Shown here one piece after another: positions 1-6,053 of a stretch of 6,070 bases of DNA. The stretch lies in contig CAMEZN010000118.1 in NCBI GenBank assembly GCA_945947845.1, positions 1 to 6,070 on the forward strand, in the 5' to 3' direction. Within the stretch, counting starts at the first letter, position 1, and every line of letters begins with the position of its first letter. The notes beneath the pieces are model-generated. The model did no database searches. It was not told the DNA's origin and saw only the letters and a program-made list of their open reading frames with translations. The stretch comes from an uncultured Mucispirillum sp. (GTDB lineage Bacteria; Chrysiogenota; Deferribacteres; Deferribacterales; Mucispirillaceae). Made by a program: the position numbers and the translations under genes.

Positions 1-1
1 A

Positions 2-349
2 TATGTAAGCCGTATGAGTCAGATAAAGGAAAGATTTATGACTGTTTATGAAGATAATGCTCTTTATAAACTAGATTTTACTACACAGGATATTAATATA
101 TATCGTCAGGGGCAGACTCAGCAGACAATCAGTGAAAAAGAATTAAGATATAAAAATGAATTTATCCAGGAAAGATTATTCGTATATAAGGAAAACCCAT
201 TAAAAAGTGAAATAATGCATTTTATTAACTGTGTTACTGGTAAAACAAAAAGAACAGTTACAGTTGAGCATGATTTACTTTCATTAAATGTTGCTCTTAA
301 AACAGATGAACTTTTACGAAAAGGTATATTTGGGCAGATAGAGTTATAG
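2..349 (+). CDS. Gfo/Idh/MocA-family oxidoreductase, C-terminal part (5' end outside window)
   Basis: The reading frame is open to the left edge, so this is the last 115 residues of a longer gene; the ATG at 14 is an internal Met. The sequence fits the C-terminal alpha/beta domain of Gfo/Idh/MocA NAD(P)-dependent sugar dehydrogenases. It starts with the strand-rich stretch YVSRMSQIKERFMTVYED. It ends with the family's closing helix pattern, in which NPLKSEIMHFINCVTGK is followed by VEHDLLSLNVALKTDELL. The Rossmann cofactor-binding half lies upstream and cannot be seen, so the substrate is unknown. Two stop codons in a row (TAG TAG) close the gene, and an LpxI-like gene starts 7 bases later. 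Genes of this family sit in lipid A clusters of some diderms; one of them, GnnA, oxidises UDP-GlcNAc at C3. A role on UDP-GlcNAc-type sugars is therefore possible but is only inferred from the neighbour. Confidence 0.8.
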   Translation, partial: YVSRMSQIKERFMTVYEDNALYKLDFTTQDINIYRQGQTQQTISEKELRYKNEFIQERLFVYKENPLKSEIMHFINCVTGKTKRTVTVEHDLLSLNVALKTDELLRKGIFGQIEL

Positions 350-356
350 TAGATAT

Positions 357-821
357 ATGGAGCAAAATAATCAGGCACCAATACAAGCCGGCATTTATTC
401 AAAAGCAAAACCAGATAAAAAAATATTAGCTGATGTTGCTTTTGGATATTATATCAGCAAAGAAATAGGCAGAAATGATGCAGGACAGACAGTTGTTGTG
501 AAAAATAATTCTATAATGGCAGTAGAAGCATTTGAAGGAAGGCTTGAAACTATCAGCAGAGGCTGTCATTTTGCAAACGGCAAGGCGGTAATAGTTATTT
601 CTGGCAAACATTCTAAAAGTGATGAAAGTATAACACCATTAGTAGATGTTATTCTTTTAAAATATGCTGTTGAATGTGGCTGTAAAGCTGTTGCTGTGGA
701 AGCAGAAAAAGTTAATTTGTTAAATAGTAAAGAATGTATTGATTATGCAGGTAAAAGCGGGCTTGTATTTTTTGCATTTAATGGCACTGATTTATTAAGG
801 TATTTGAAAAAAGGCAGCTAA
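357..821 (+). CDS. LpxI-like protein, C-terminal domain only (LpxI_C / DUF1009)
   Basis: This 154-residue protein matches the C-terminal half of LpxI, the UDP-2,3-diacylglucosamine pyrophosphatase that makes lipid X in lipid A synthesis. Family blocks seen are ADVAFGYYISKEIGR (residues 25-39), GQTVVVK (43-49), AVEAFEG (55-61), SRGC (67-70) and AVAVEAEKVNLL (111-122). LpxI is usually about 270-280 residues with an N-terminal domain of about 130; none is present here. An in-frame stop at 339-341 and the end of the preceding gene leave no room for it. A gapless alignment from memory puts Ile92 where LpxI has the catalytic Asp of its FDxPxxG motif (D225 in Caulobacter), although the Pro (94) is kept. 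Membership of the family is fairly sure, but enzymatic activity is doubtful. The ribosome binding site is weak, so translation is probably coupled to the upstream gene. The stop overlaps the next start (TAATG). Confidence 0.75.
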   Translation: MEQNNQAPIQAGIYSKAKPDKKILADVAFGYYISKEIGRNDAGQTVVVKNNSIMAVEAFEGRLETISRGCHFANGKAVIVISGKHSKSDESITPLVDVILLKYAVECGCKAVAVEAEKVNLLNSKECIDYAGKSGLVFFAFNGTDLLRYLKKGS

Positions 822-1609
822 TGGATATATTATCAATTATTTTTATATGTATTATTGGTTTGGTATTTGGCAGTTTTATGAATGTATTAATAATGCGAGT
901 TCCAAAGAATATAAGCATTATAAAGCCGTCATCATTTTGTCCGCAGTGTATGGAAAATATAAAGTGGCGGGATAACATTCCAGTAATCAGCTATATATTA
1001 CTTAAAGGAAAATGCAGATACTGTAAAAAAAGTATACCTATAATGTATCCACTTACAGAGATTCTTACATCACTTTTATTTGTGGTAATATATTTAAAGT
1101 TTGGTCTTAATTTAATGTTTTTTAAGTATGTAATATTTATCTTTTTAGTGCTAGTAATATCATTGACAGATATCTATACATCAGCTAGTGATTTTGAAAC
1201 TGGAATGATACCAACTGTTTATATTGCTCTTGGTATTTTTGCCGGGCTTGTTTTTGGTTTGCTTGAAGGTTTTTTTGCATATTATCTGGCAGGTATTGCA
1301 GCAGGATATTTAGTTCTTTTTTTCCCAGCCTATATTTACTCTAAAATCAGGCATAAGGAAGGTATGGGGGAAGGAGATTTTATGTTTTTTGCGATGATTG
1401 GTGCTTTTACTGGTCTTGGTTCAATACCAGCTGTCTTAACATTTGCAGCATTTTTTGGAATTACTGCTGGTATAGTGGTAATTGCAGTAACAAGAGATAA
1501 AAATTATCCGATACCATTTGCTCCAATGCTTGGAGTATCGGCTATAATATATGTATTTTTTGAGGAACTGCTTAATAGTTATAATTGGGGCAGTTTTATA
1601 ATAAATTAA
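821..1609 (+). CDS. pilD: Prepilin peptidase / N-methyltransferase (A24 family, PilD-like)
   Basis: This inner-membrane aspartic protease cleaves the leader of type IV pilin or type II secretion pseudopilins and methylates the new N-terminus. All parts of the bifunctional form are present in 262 residues. GSFMNVLIMRVP (17-28) is followed by two Cys pairs, C40-C43 and C65-C68, of the cytoplasmic N-terminal domain, then YPLTE (76-80). The hydrophobic peptidase domain has the second active-site motif GEGD (183-186, Asp186) and a late PFAPML (232-237). The first catalytic Asp is probably Asp124 in DFETGMIP: it lies 7 residues before the Pro and 62 before Asp186, near the usual 64. A second candidate, Asp117, precedes an apparent 7-residue insertion. 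AAAAGG in the end of the previous gene sits 6 bases before the ATG, and the genes overlap by one base. No pilin gene is visible nearby. The symbol is by homology; pulO or gspO would fit equally. Confidence 0.93.
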   Translation: MDILSIIFICIIGLVFGSFMNVLIMRVPKNISIIKPSSFCPQCMENIKWRDNIPVISYILLKGKCRYCKKSIPIMYPLTEILTSLLFVVIYLKFGLNLMFFKYVIFIFLVLVISLTDIYTSASDFETGMIPTVYIALGIFAGLVFGLLEGFFAYYLAGIAAGYLVLFFPAYIYSKIRHKEGMGEGDFMFFAMIGAFTGLGSIPAVLTFAAFFGITAGIVVIAVTRDKNYPIPFAPMLGVSAIIYVFFEELLNSYNWGSFIIN

Positions 1610-1615
1610 TATAGT

Positions 1616-1620
1616 GAGGA
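1616..1620 (+). promoter_or_regulatory. Ribosome binding site that sets the tyrS start
   Basis: GAGGA lies 6 bases before the ATG at 1627. The in-frame TTG at 1621 touches it directly, which leaves no spacer for initiation. This supports the ATG start over a start two residues longer. Confidence 0.75.
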
Positions 1621-1626
1621 TTGCTC

Positions 1627-2805
1627 ATGCAGGATATTGAAAGCCAGTTAGAGCTCATAAAACGAGGCACAGCAGAAATTATTTCAGAAGAAGACTTAAT
1701 AGCAAAATTAAAGCAAAATAGACCTTTAAATGTTAAAGCAGGCTTTGACCCAACAGCACCAGACTTGCATTTAGGACATACAGTAGTATTACAAAAAATG
1801 AAGCATTTTCAAGAACTAGGTCATAATGTAACATTTTTAATCGGTGATTTTACTGGTATGATAGGCGACCCTACTGGAAAATCTGAAACAAGAAAACCTT
1901 TAACAAAAGAGCAGGTTCTTGCTAATGCAGAAACATACAAAGAACAGGTTTTTAAAATATTAGACCCAGAAAAAACTAAAATCTGTTTTAACTCTGCATG
2001 GCTTGAACCATTAACTATGAAAGAAACTTTATCTTTAATGGCAAAATTTACAGTAGCTAGAATTATAGAGCGAGATGATTTTCAAAAAAGATATAAAGCA
2101 GGCGAACCTATTGGTATGCACGAATTTATGTATCCAATAATGCAGGGGTTTGATTCTGTAAATATGAATACAGATATAGAGCTTGGCGGCACAGACCAGA
2201 AATTTAATCTGCTTGTAGGCAGGGATTTATTAAGGCAATATGGCAAGGAAGCTCAGGTTGCTATAACTATGCCTATTATTGAAGGGCTTGACGGAGTTCA
2301 AAAAATGAGTAAATCCCTTGGAAACTATGTAGGGATTTCTGAAAGCCCAAAAGATATGTTTGGAAAGCTTATGTCTATCACTGATGAGTTAATGTTTAGG
2401 TATTATACTTTATTAAGTGATATGAGCTTGAAAGACATTGAGAAAATGAAGCAGGATATAGAAACTGGTGATTTTCACCCGATGACTGCAAAGAAAAATT
2501 TAGCAAGAGAAATAGTTTCCCGTTATCACGGCACAAAAGCAGGTATTGAAGCAGAAGAAGAGTTTGTCAGGGTATTTTCTAATAAAAATATACCAACAGA
2601 TATTCAGGAATATAAAATACAGGGCTGTTTTTTAGACATTATACTTGCCTTGAATTTTGCATCATCAAAATCAGAGGCAAGAAGGCTTGCTGAGCAGGGC
2701 GGTATTCACTTTGAAAATGAAAAAGTGTATGATTTAACTCTTATACCAGACCATGAGGGTATATTAAAAGTAGGCAAAAGAAAGTTTGCTAAATTAATAA
2801 AATAA
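1627..2805 (+). CDS. tyrS: Tyrosyl-tRNA synthetase (type 2, TyrZ-like)
   Basis: This class I aminoacyl-tRNA synthetase activates tyrosine with ATP and charges tRNA-Tyr in the cytoplasm. In 392 residues it shows the HIGH-type motif HLGH (48-51, within PDLHLGH), [15 protein letters not shown] (72-86), the tyrosine/ATP pocket block [10 protein letters not shown] (185-194) and KMSKS (226-230). A C-terminal S4-type RNA-binding region holds [15 protein letters not shown] (346-360). The length and the layout fit the roughly 400-residue type 2 subfamily; no domain is missing. The start is placed at ATG 1627, with GAGGA 6 bases upstream; a frame starting at TTG 1621 would add only Met-Leu. It begins 17 bases after the prepilin peptidase gene with no terminator between them, so it probably shares that transcript. 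I see no T-box-like leader, and there is no space for one. Confidence 0.97.
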   Translation: MQDIESQLELIKRGTAEIISEEDLIAKLKQNRPLNVKAGFDPTAPDLHLGHTVVLQKMKHFQELGHNVTFLIGDFTGMIGDPTGKSETRKPLTKEQVLANAETYKEQVFKILDPEKTKICFNSAWLEPLTMKETLSLMAKFTVARIIERDDFQKRYKAGEPIGMHEFMYPIMQGFDSVNMNTDIELGGTDQKFNLLVGRDLLRQYGKEAQVAITMPIIEGLDGVQKMSKSLGNYVGISESPKDMFGKLMSITDELMFRYYTLLSDMSLKDIEKMKQDIETGDFHPMTAKKNLAREIVSRYHGTKAGIEAEEEFVRVFSNKNIPTDIQEYKIQGCFLDIILALNFASSKSEARRLAEQGGIHFENEKVYDLTLIPDHEGILKVGKRKFAKLIK

Positions 2806-2867
2806 ACTAATCTAGGCAAAATATACTTGTAATGATTATCTTAATATGATAAAAAGACGGGTGATGT

Positions 2868-2907
2868 TTAGATTATATAGATTAAATAAAATCTAATTTA
2901 TAATTTT
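2868..2907 (+). other. AT-rich inverted repeats in the tyrS-DUF1015 gap; weak terminator or regulatory hairpin
   Basis: TTAGATT (2868-2874) is the exact complement of AATCTAA (2890-2896), giving a 7-bp stem with a 15-base loop. A second copy, TAGATT (2878-2883), can pair with the same right arm (2890-2895), giving a 6-bp stem with a 6-base loop. The two pairings exclude each other. A T-rich run follows (2897-2907), so it might end the tyrS transcript weakly. The stems have only one G-C pair each, so chance in AT-rich DNA is a real alternative. The rest of the gap (2806-2932) holds no strong terminator and no convincing gene. Confidence 0.25.
2899..2904 (+). promoter_or_regulatory. Possible -10 box for the DUF1015 gene
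   Basis: A perfect TATAAT lies about 29 bases before the GTG start. No recognisable -35 is found at 16-18 bases upstream, and TATAAT is common by chance at this base composition. It would give a leader of about 22 bases that includes the AGGAGG. Confidence 0.3.
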
Positions 2908-2919
2908 TAGCTTTATAGC

Positions 2920-2925
2920 AGGAGG
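2920..2925 (+). promoter_or_regulatory. Consensus ribosome binding site before a GTG start
   Basis: AGGAGG is a full Shine-Dalgarno match with 7 bases to GTG 2933. It decides the start: the GTG codon gives AIVRPFKGVRY, the expected N-terminus of DUF1015 proteins, and no ATG fits better. Confidence 0.85.
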
Positions 2926-2932
2926 CAATACT

Positions 2933-4192
2933 GTGGCTATAGTTAGGCCTTTTAAAGGCGTAAGGTATAATACTGAACAAGTGTTATTAAAAAATGTTAT
3001 TACACCACCATACGATGTTATTACACCAGAGATGAGAGCAGCTTATGTGGCAAAATCGCCATACAATGTAGCATTGATTGATTTACCTGTTGGTGAAGAT
3101 GACAGATATGCTGTTGCTGGTAACCTTTATCGTAAATGGAAAGATGAAGGAATATTAGTTAAGGATAAAGAAAAATCTTTCTATCTTTATGAGCAGGTGT
3201 ATGAATACGGCGGCAAAACTTATATCCGTTCTGGTTTTGTTGGAGCATTAAAATTATCAGAATTTGGTAAAGGTCAAGTTTTCCCACATGAAAAAACACT
3301 TTCAGGTCCAAAGGCTGATAGATATGAGCTTATGAAAGCATCAAAAGCTAATTTTTCACAAATATTTGGCTTATATCAGGATAATGAAAACAGACTTTCA
3401 GCATTATTTAATGATGTTAAAAAAACAATGCCTTCCGCATCAGCAATTGATGAAGCAGGAGTAAAACATTCTGTCTGGGCTATATCTGATGAAGAAGATA
3501 TTACTAAAATAGAAAGCTTTATGAGAGATAAAGCTATTTATATCGCTGATGGGCACCATAGATATGAAACTGCATTAAAATATAGAGATGATATGCGGGC
3601 TCAGGAAGGTTTGACAGAAGGCGAAGAACGTAACTATGATTATGTTATGATGATGTTTGTTAACTTTATGGACGAAGGATTAAAAGTTTTCCCTACTCAT
3701 AGAGTTATAGATGTGGCAGATAATTTTGAGGACAAAGATTTTCTTGAATATGCTTCATCATTATTTGAAATAAATACATTAGAATCACGAGAAAGTGCAG
3801 AGAAATTTTTAAAAGATAATATACAAGTTCCGGGAGCATGGGTATTTTACGGCAAACAAGGTATATACAGTATGAGTTTATTACAAGAAGCACAAGAAAA
3901 CCAGCACCCAGTATATAGAAAAGTAAGCACTTATCTTTTAGAAGATTTAGTATTAAAAGGCTATTTTAAATACAGCGACGAAAGATTACTTGCAAAAGCA
4001 GGAATACATTTTATTCAAAGCTGGGAAGAAATAGATGAATATAAAAAAGACCATTCAGCTGTTGCATTTATATTAAACGGGGAAAATATGGAATCAATCA
4101 GAGATGTTTCTGAAAACGGACTTGTTATGCCTCAAAAATCAACTTATTTCTATCCAAAATTAGCAACAGGATTATTATTTAACGATTTATAA
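2933..4192 (+). CDS. DUF1015 family protein
   Basis: This complete 419-residue protein is of a widespread soluble family (DUF1015, COG4198) with no function I can state as settled. Family hallmarks run the whole length: IVRPFKGVRY (3-12), TPPYDVIT (24-31), FPHEKTLSGPKADR (117-130), ANFSQIFGLY (139-148), IADGHHRYETAL (204-215), FPTHRVID (253-260) and the closing MPQKSTYFYPKL (399-410). The conserved His, Glu and Asp residues in HEKT and DGHHRYET look like an active site. DGHHR recalls the motif of ParB-like free serine kinases, and DUF1015 genes occur beside serine biosynthesis genes in some anaerobes, so a kinase-like role is an inference. No such neighbour is present here. There is no signal peptide or membrane segment. 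The gene has its own strong ribosome binding site after a 127-base gap and ends in a strong terminator, so it is probably a single-gene unit. Confidence 0.93.
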   Translation: MAIVRPFKGVRYNTEQVLLKNVITPPYDVITPEMRAAYVAKSPYNVALIDLPVGEDDRYAVAGNLYRKWKDEGILVKDKEKSFYLYEQVYEYGGKTYIRSGFVGALKLSEFGKGQVFPHEKTLSGPKADRYELMKASKANFSQIFGLYQDNENRLSALFNDVKKTMPSASAIDEAGVKHSVWAISDEEDITKIESFMRDKAIYIADGHHRYETALKYRDDMRAQEGLTEGEERNYDYVMMMFVNFMDEGLKVFPTHRVIDVADNFEDKDFLEYASSLFEINTLESRESAEKFLKDNIQVPGAWVFYGKQGIYSMSLLQEAQENQHPVYRKVSTYLLEDLVLKGYFKYSDERLLAKAGIHFIQSWEEIDEYKKDHSAVAFILNGENMESIRDVSENGLVMPQKSTYFYPKLATGLLFNDL

Positions 4193-4196
4193 AATT

Positions 4197-4230
4197 AAAC
4201 CCTGCTTATTGAGAGTAAGCAGGGTTTTTT
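4197..4230. terminator. Strong intrinsic terminator, probably bidirectional
   Basis: A perfect 12-bp stem (4197-4208 with 4216-4227) has a 7-base loop (TTGAGAG) and a core of CCCTGC/GCAGGG. Six T residues (4225-4230) finish it on the + strand, 4 bases after the DUF1015 stop. On the minus strand the hairpin is followed by TTTAATTTT, and it begins 2 bases after the stop of the convergent membrane gene. It can therefore serve both genes, more strongly on the + strand. Confidence 0.92.
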
Positions 4231-4231
4231 A

Positions 4232-5158
4232 TTACTGTTCGGATTTTCCTTTAATAAATGCAGGTATTATAAATAAAAGAATTGTAAATATAGGTATTAA
4301 TATAAAGTCTTTCATTTCTGTAACTCTAACTACTGTAATAAGTATAATATAGACTGTAATAATAGTTATCATAATAGAAGATTTTACTTTAAAGCTTTCT
4401 GTTATATCATTCAGTCGTAAAATTAATGTGGATAAAAGCAGAGGAATAGTAAATGTTGAACATATAATTAAACAGCTTATAAAAAACATAAATTCATTAG
4501 AAAATTCAAAGGCAAATGGCGGTGTGCTTTTAGTTATAGCTATATTTTCAGTTCCTAAATTATTTCTATAAAATATTCTTAATAGTTTAATTATTTGATA
4601 TGACAACAAAGCTGTTAAAGCAGGTAATAAAACTGATAAAATACAGTATTTAATATACTGTGCTCTATTAATAGATGCTTCAAAATTTAAAGTAATGATA
4701 TAATTAAAAATTTTTATTAAATTCAGCCTTTTATTATCTTCATTTATAATTTCTTTATTATTTTTAGAAACTGGCAAAATTAACCCTGCTAAAAATAAGA
4801 ATGGAAAATATAACAAAAAAATTATCAGAATATACCTTTGAAAGTGATTATTTATTGAAATGTCAAAAATAGATATAGTCATTATTATAAGTATATAAGG
4901 AATTAAAAAAGATAATATAAAGGCTGGAATAGGTGTAAGAATAGTATTTTTTAACCTGTTAAAAGTTGCAATTAATAATGTTGGGGTAAGCAGCACTATG
5001 AATATAAGTATTATTGGATTAAAGCTGAATAATACAACAACCAAAGACAAGATAAATAGAGAGAAAAAAACACCTAAAAATGTAAAATATTCTTTTTTTG
5101 TTACAGGATTATTATCATATAAATCTATTATGTGTTTATATAAGTTATTATTATTCAT
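4232..5158 (-). CDS. Multi-pass membrane protein, tandem DUF805-like repeats
   Basis: This 308-residue, very hydrophobic protein has about eight predicted membrane segments (near residues 25-45, 49-66, 74-96, 107-130, 170-190, 222-246, 259-277 and 284-302) and no signal peptide. It reads as two diverged copies of a DUF805-like unit. Unit 1 has NPVTKKEYFTF (17-27) and ATFNRLKNT (64-72). Unit 2 has ASINRAQYIKY (161-171) and LILRLNDITES (245-255). These correspond to the family's GRxSRxEYW and RRLHDxGxS motifs, but the usual His and Trp are lost. Single DUF805 proteins are about 120-150 residues and of unknown function. The link is by eye and moderate. The ATG is preceded by AAGGA with a 6-base spacer and by a plausible promoter. 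The gene runs opposite to both neighbours and is even more AT-rich than they are, with many Ile, Asn and Lys codons. Membrane composition or horizontal gain could both explain this. Confidence 0.7.
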   Translation of the reverse strand: MNNNNLYKHIIDLYDNNPVTKKEYFTFLGVFFSLFILSLVVVLFSFNPIILIFIVLLTPTLLIATFNRLKNTILTPIPAFILSFLIPYILIIMTISIFDISINNHFQRYILIIFLLYFPFLFLAGLILPVSKNNKEIINEDNKRLNLIKIFNYIITLNFEASINRAQYIKYCILSVLLPALTALLSYQIIKLLRIFYRNNLGTENIAITKSTPPFAFEFSNEFMFFISCLIICSTFTIPLLLSTLILRLNDITESFKVKSSIMITIITVYIILITVVRVTEMKDFILIPIFTILLFIIPAFIKGKSEQ

Positions 5159-5181
5159 ATTATATCCTTTTTTGATAAGAT

Positions 5182-5210
5182 AATGTATTAAATATAATAA
5201 AATTTTTCAA
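5182..5210 (-). promoter_or_regulatory. Promoter for the DUF805-like membrane gene
   Basis: Reading the minus strand, TTGAAA (5205-5210; 5 of 6 to the -35 consensus) is followed by a 17-base spacer and TACATT (5182-5187; 4 of 6 to the -10). Transcription would start near 5175, giving a leader of about 17 bases that contains the AAGGA ribosome binding site (5165-5169). Confidence 0.5.
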
Positions 5211-5264
5211 CTTTTAAAATAATATTATTGATTTTAATTTCTATATAGGTTATCTTTTATAGTC

Positions 5265-5270
5265 TATAAT
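5265..5270 (+). promoter_or_regulatory. Possible -10 box for yebC
   Basis: TATAAT lies 36 bases before the yebC ATG and would start RNA near 5277. The expected -35 position is only TATATA-like. Because the gene to the left is divergent, yebC needs a promoter somewhere in 5159-5306, and this is the best candidate. A second TATAAT at 5287-5292 is too close to the GGAGG (5293-5297) to serve. Confidence 0.4.
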
Positions 5271-5306
5271 TTAAAAAAGTTCAATATATAATGGAGGAAT
5301 AACACT

Positions 5307-6053
5307 ATGGCAGGACATAGTAAGTGGGCGAATATTAAGCATAGAAAAGAAGCTCAGGATAATAAAAAAGGTAAAATTTTTACTAAAATAGCAAGAGAAT
5401 TAACAGTTGCTGCAAAAATCGGCGGTGGCGACCCAGCATCTAACTCTCGTCTTCGTTTAGCTCTTGATAAAGCTCGTGCAGCAAATATGCCAAAAGATAA
5501 TGTTGAAAGAGCAATCAAAAAAGGAACAGGGGAAGGTAACGACCAGGTATTTGAAGATATTACTTATGAAGGATATGCTCCCGGCGGTGTTGGTATTTTA
5601 GTAAAAACTCTTACTGATAATAGAAACAGAACTATTATGGAAGTGCGAACTGTTATTACAAAAAGAGGCGGCTCTATGGCAGAAGCTGGTTCAGTTGCAT
5701 GGCAGTTTGAAAATAAAGGTATTATAGAAGTGCCAGTTACAGCCTGCTCAGAAGATGATATTATGAACCATGCATTAGAAGCAGGTGCAGAAGATGTAGT
5801 TACAGACGGCGATATCTATTCTATTACAACAGAGCCTTCTGAGTTTGAAAATGTTAAAAAACACTTAGAAGAAAATAATATTCAGATAGATTTTGCAGAA
5901 CTTTCTATGAAACCTAAAACTACAATAGATGTAGAAGGGGAAGCGGCTAAAAAATTAATTGCTCTTGTTGAAGCATTAGAAGATTTAGATGATGTTCAGG
6001 AAGTATACGGCAATTATAAAATAGATGATTCTGTATTAGAAAAATTATACTAA
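5307..6053 (+). CDS. yebC: YebC/TACO1-family translation or regulatory factor
   Basis: This complete 248-residue cytoplasmic protein is at the usual length of the family. It opens with the signature MAGHSKWANIKHRK (1-14) and carries GKIFTKIARELTVAAK (22-37), RLALDKARAANMPKDN (50-65), YEGYAPGGVGILV (88-100) and DNRNRTIMEVR (103-113), then the acidic C-terminal domains. YebC proteins were long annotated as DNA-binding regulators (PmpR type). The mitochondrial member TACO1 and later bacterial work point to a role on ribosomes, helping translation of difficult stretches such as polyproline; the sequence alone does not choose between these. GGAGG lies 9 bases before the ATG. The gene heads its own + strand unit next to a divergent membrane gene. 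In many bacteria ruvC follows, but only 17 bases remain here and the next gene cannot be seen. Confidence 0.97.
   Translation: MAGHSKWANIKHRKEAQDNKKGKIFTKIARELTVAAKIGGGDPASNSRLRLALDKARAANMPKDNVERAIKKGTGEGNDQVFEDITYEGYAPGGVGILVKTLTDNRNRTIMEVRTVITKRGGSMAEAGSVAWQFENKGIIEVPVTACSEDDIMNHALEAGAEDVVTDGDIYSITTEPSEFENVKKHLEENNIQIDFAELSMKPKTTIDVEGEAAKKLIALVEALEDLDDVQEVYGNYKIDDSVLEKLY

Noticed and set aside
14..16. ATG as the true start of a 111-residue gene
   Set aside because: The frame is open to the window edge, the codons before it continue the oxidoreductase C-domain pattern, and no ribosome binding site precedes it.
118..408. Minus-strand open frame of 96 codons across the oxidoreductase end
   Set aside because: It lies opposite two recognised coding regions and resembles no family; the same applies to minus-strand frames at 426-611, 778-978 and 3705-3893.
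867..1598. Repeat GGCAGTTTTAT near both ends of the prepilin peptidase gene
   Set aside because: It is only 11 bases long, both copies encode Gly-Ser-Phe in coding sequence, and coincidence is enough to explain it.
1621..1626. TTG start for tyrS two residues upstream of the ATG
   Set aside because: The ribosome binding site GAGGA ends at 1620, directly touching the TTG, while the ATG at 1627 has a normal 6-base spacer.
2831..2852. Fur-box-like sequence with the inverted repeat TTATC/GATAA
   Set aside because: About 13 of 19 positions match the classical consensus, but that consensus is itself AT-rich, so such matches are expected by chance here; the second half is poor.
2864..2896. Ten-residue leader peptide frame before the DUF1015 gene
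   Set aside because: There is no convincing ribosome binding site and no run of regulatory codons; it is too short to separate from chance.
4998..5183. Plus-strand 61-codon open frame opposite the start of the membrane gene
   Set aside because: It is the antisense of a hydrophobic coding region, with no ribosome binding site and no family resemblance.
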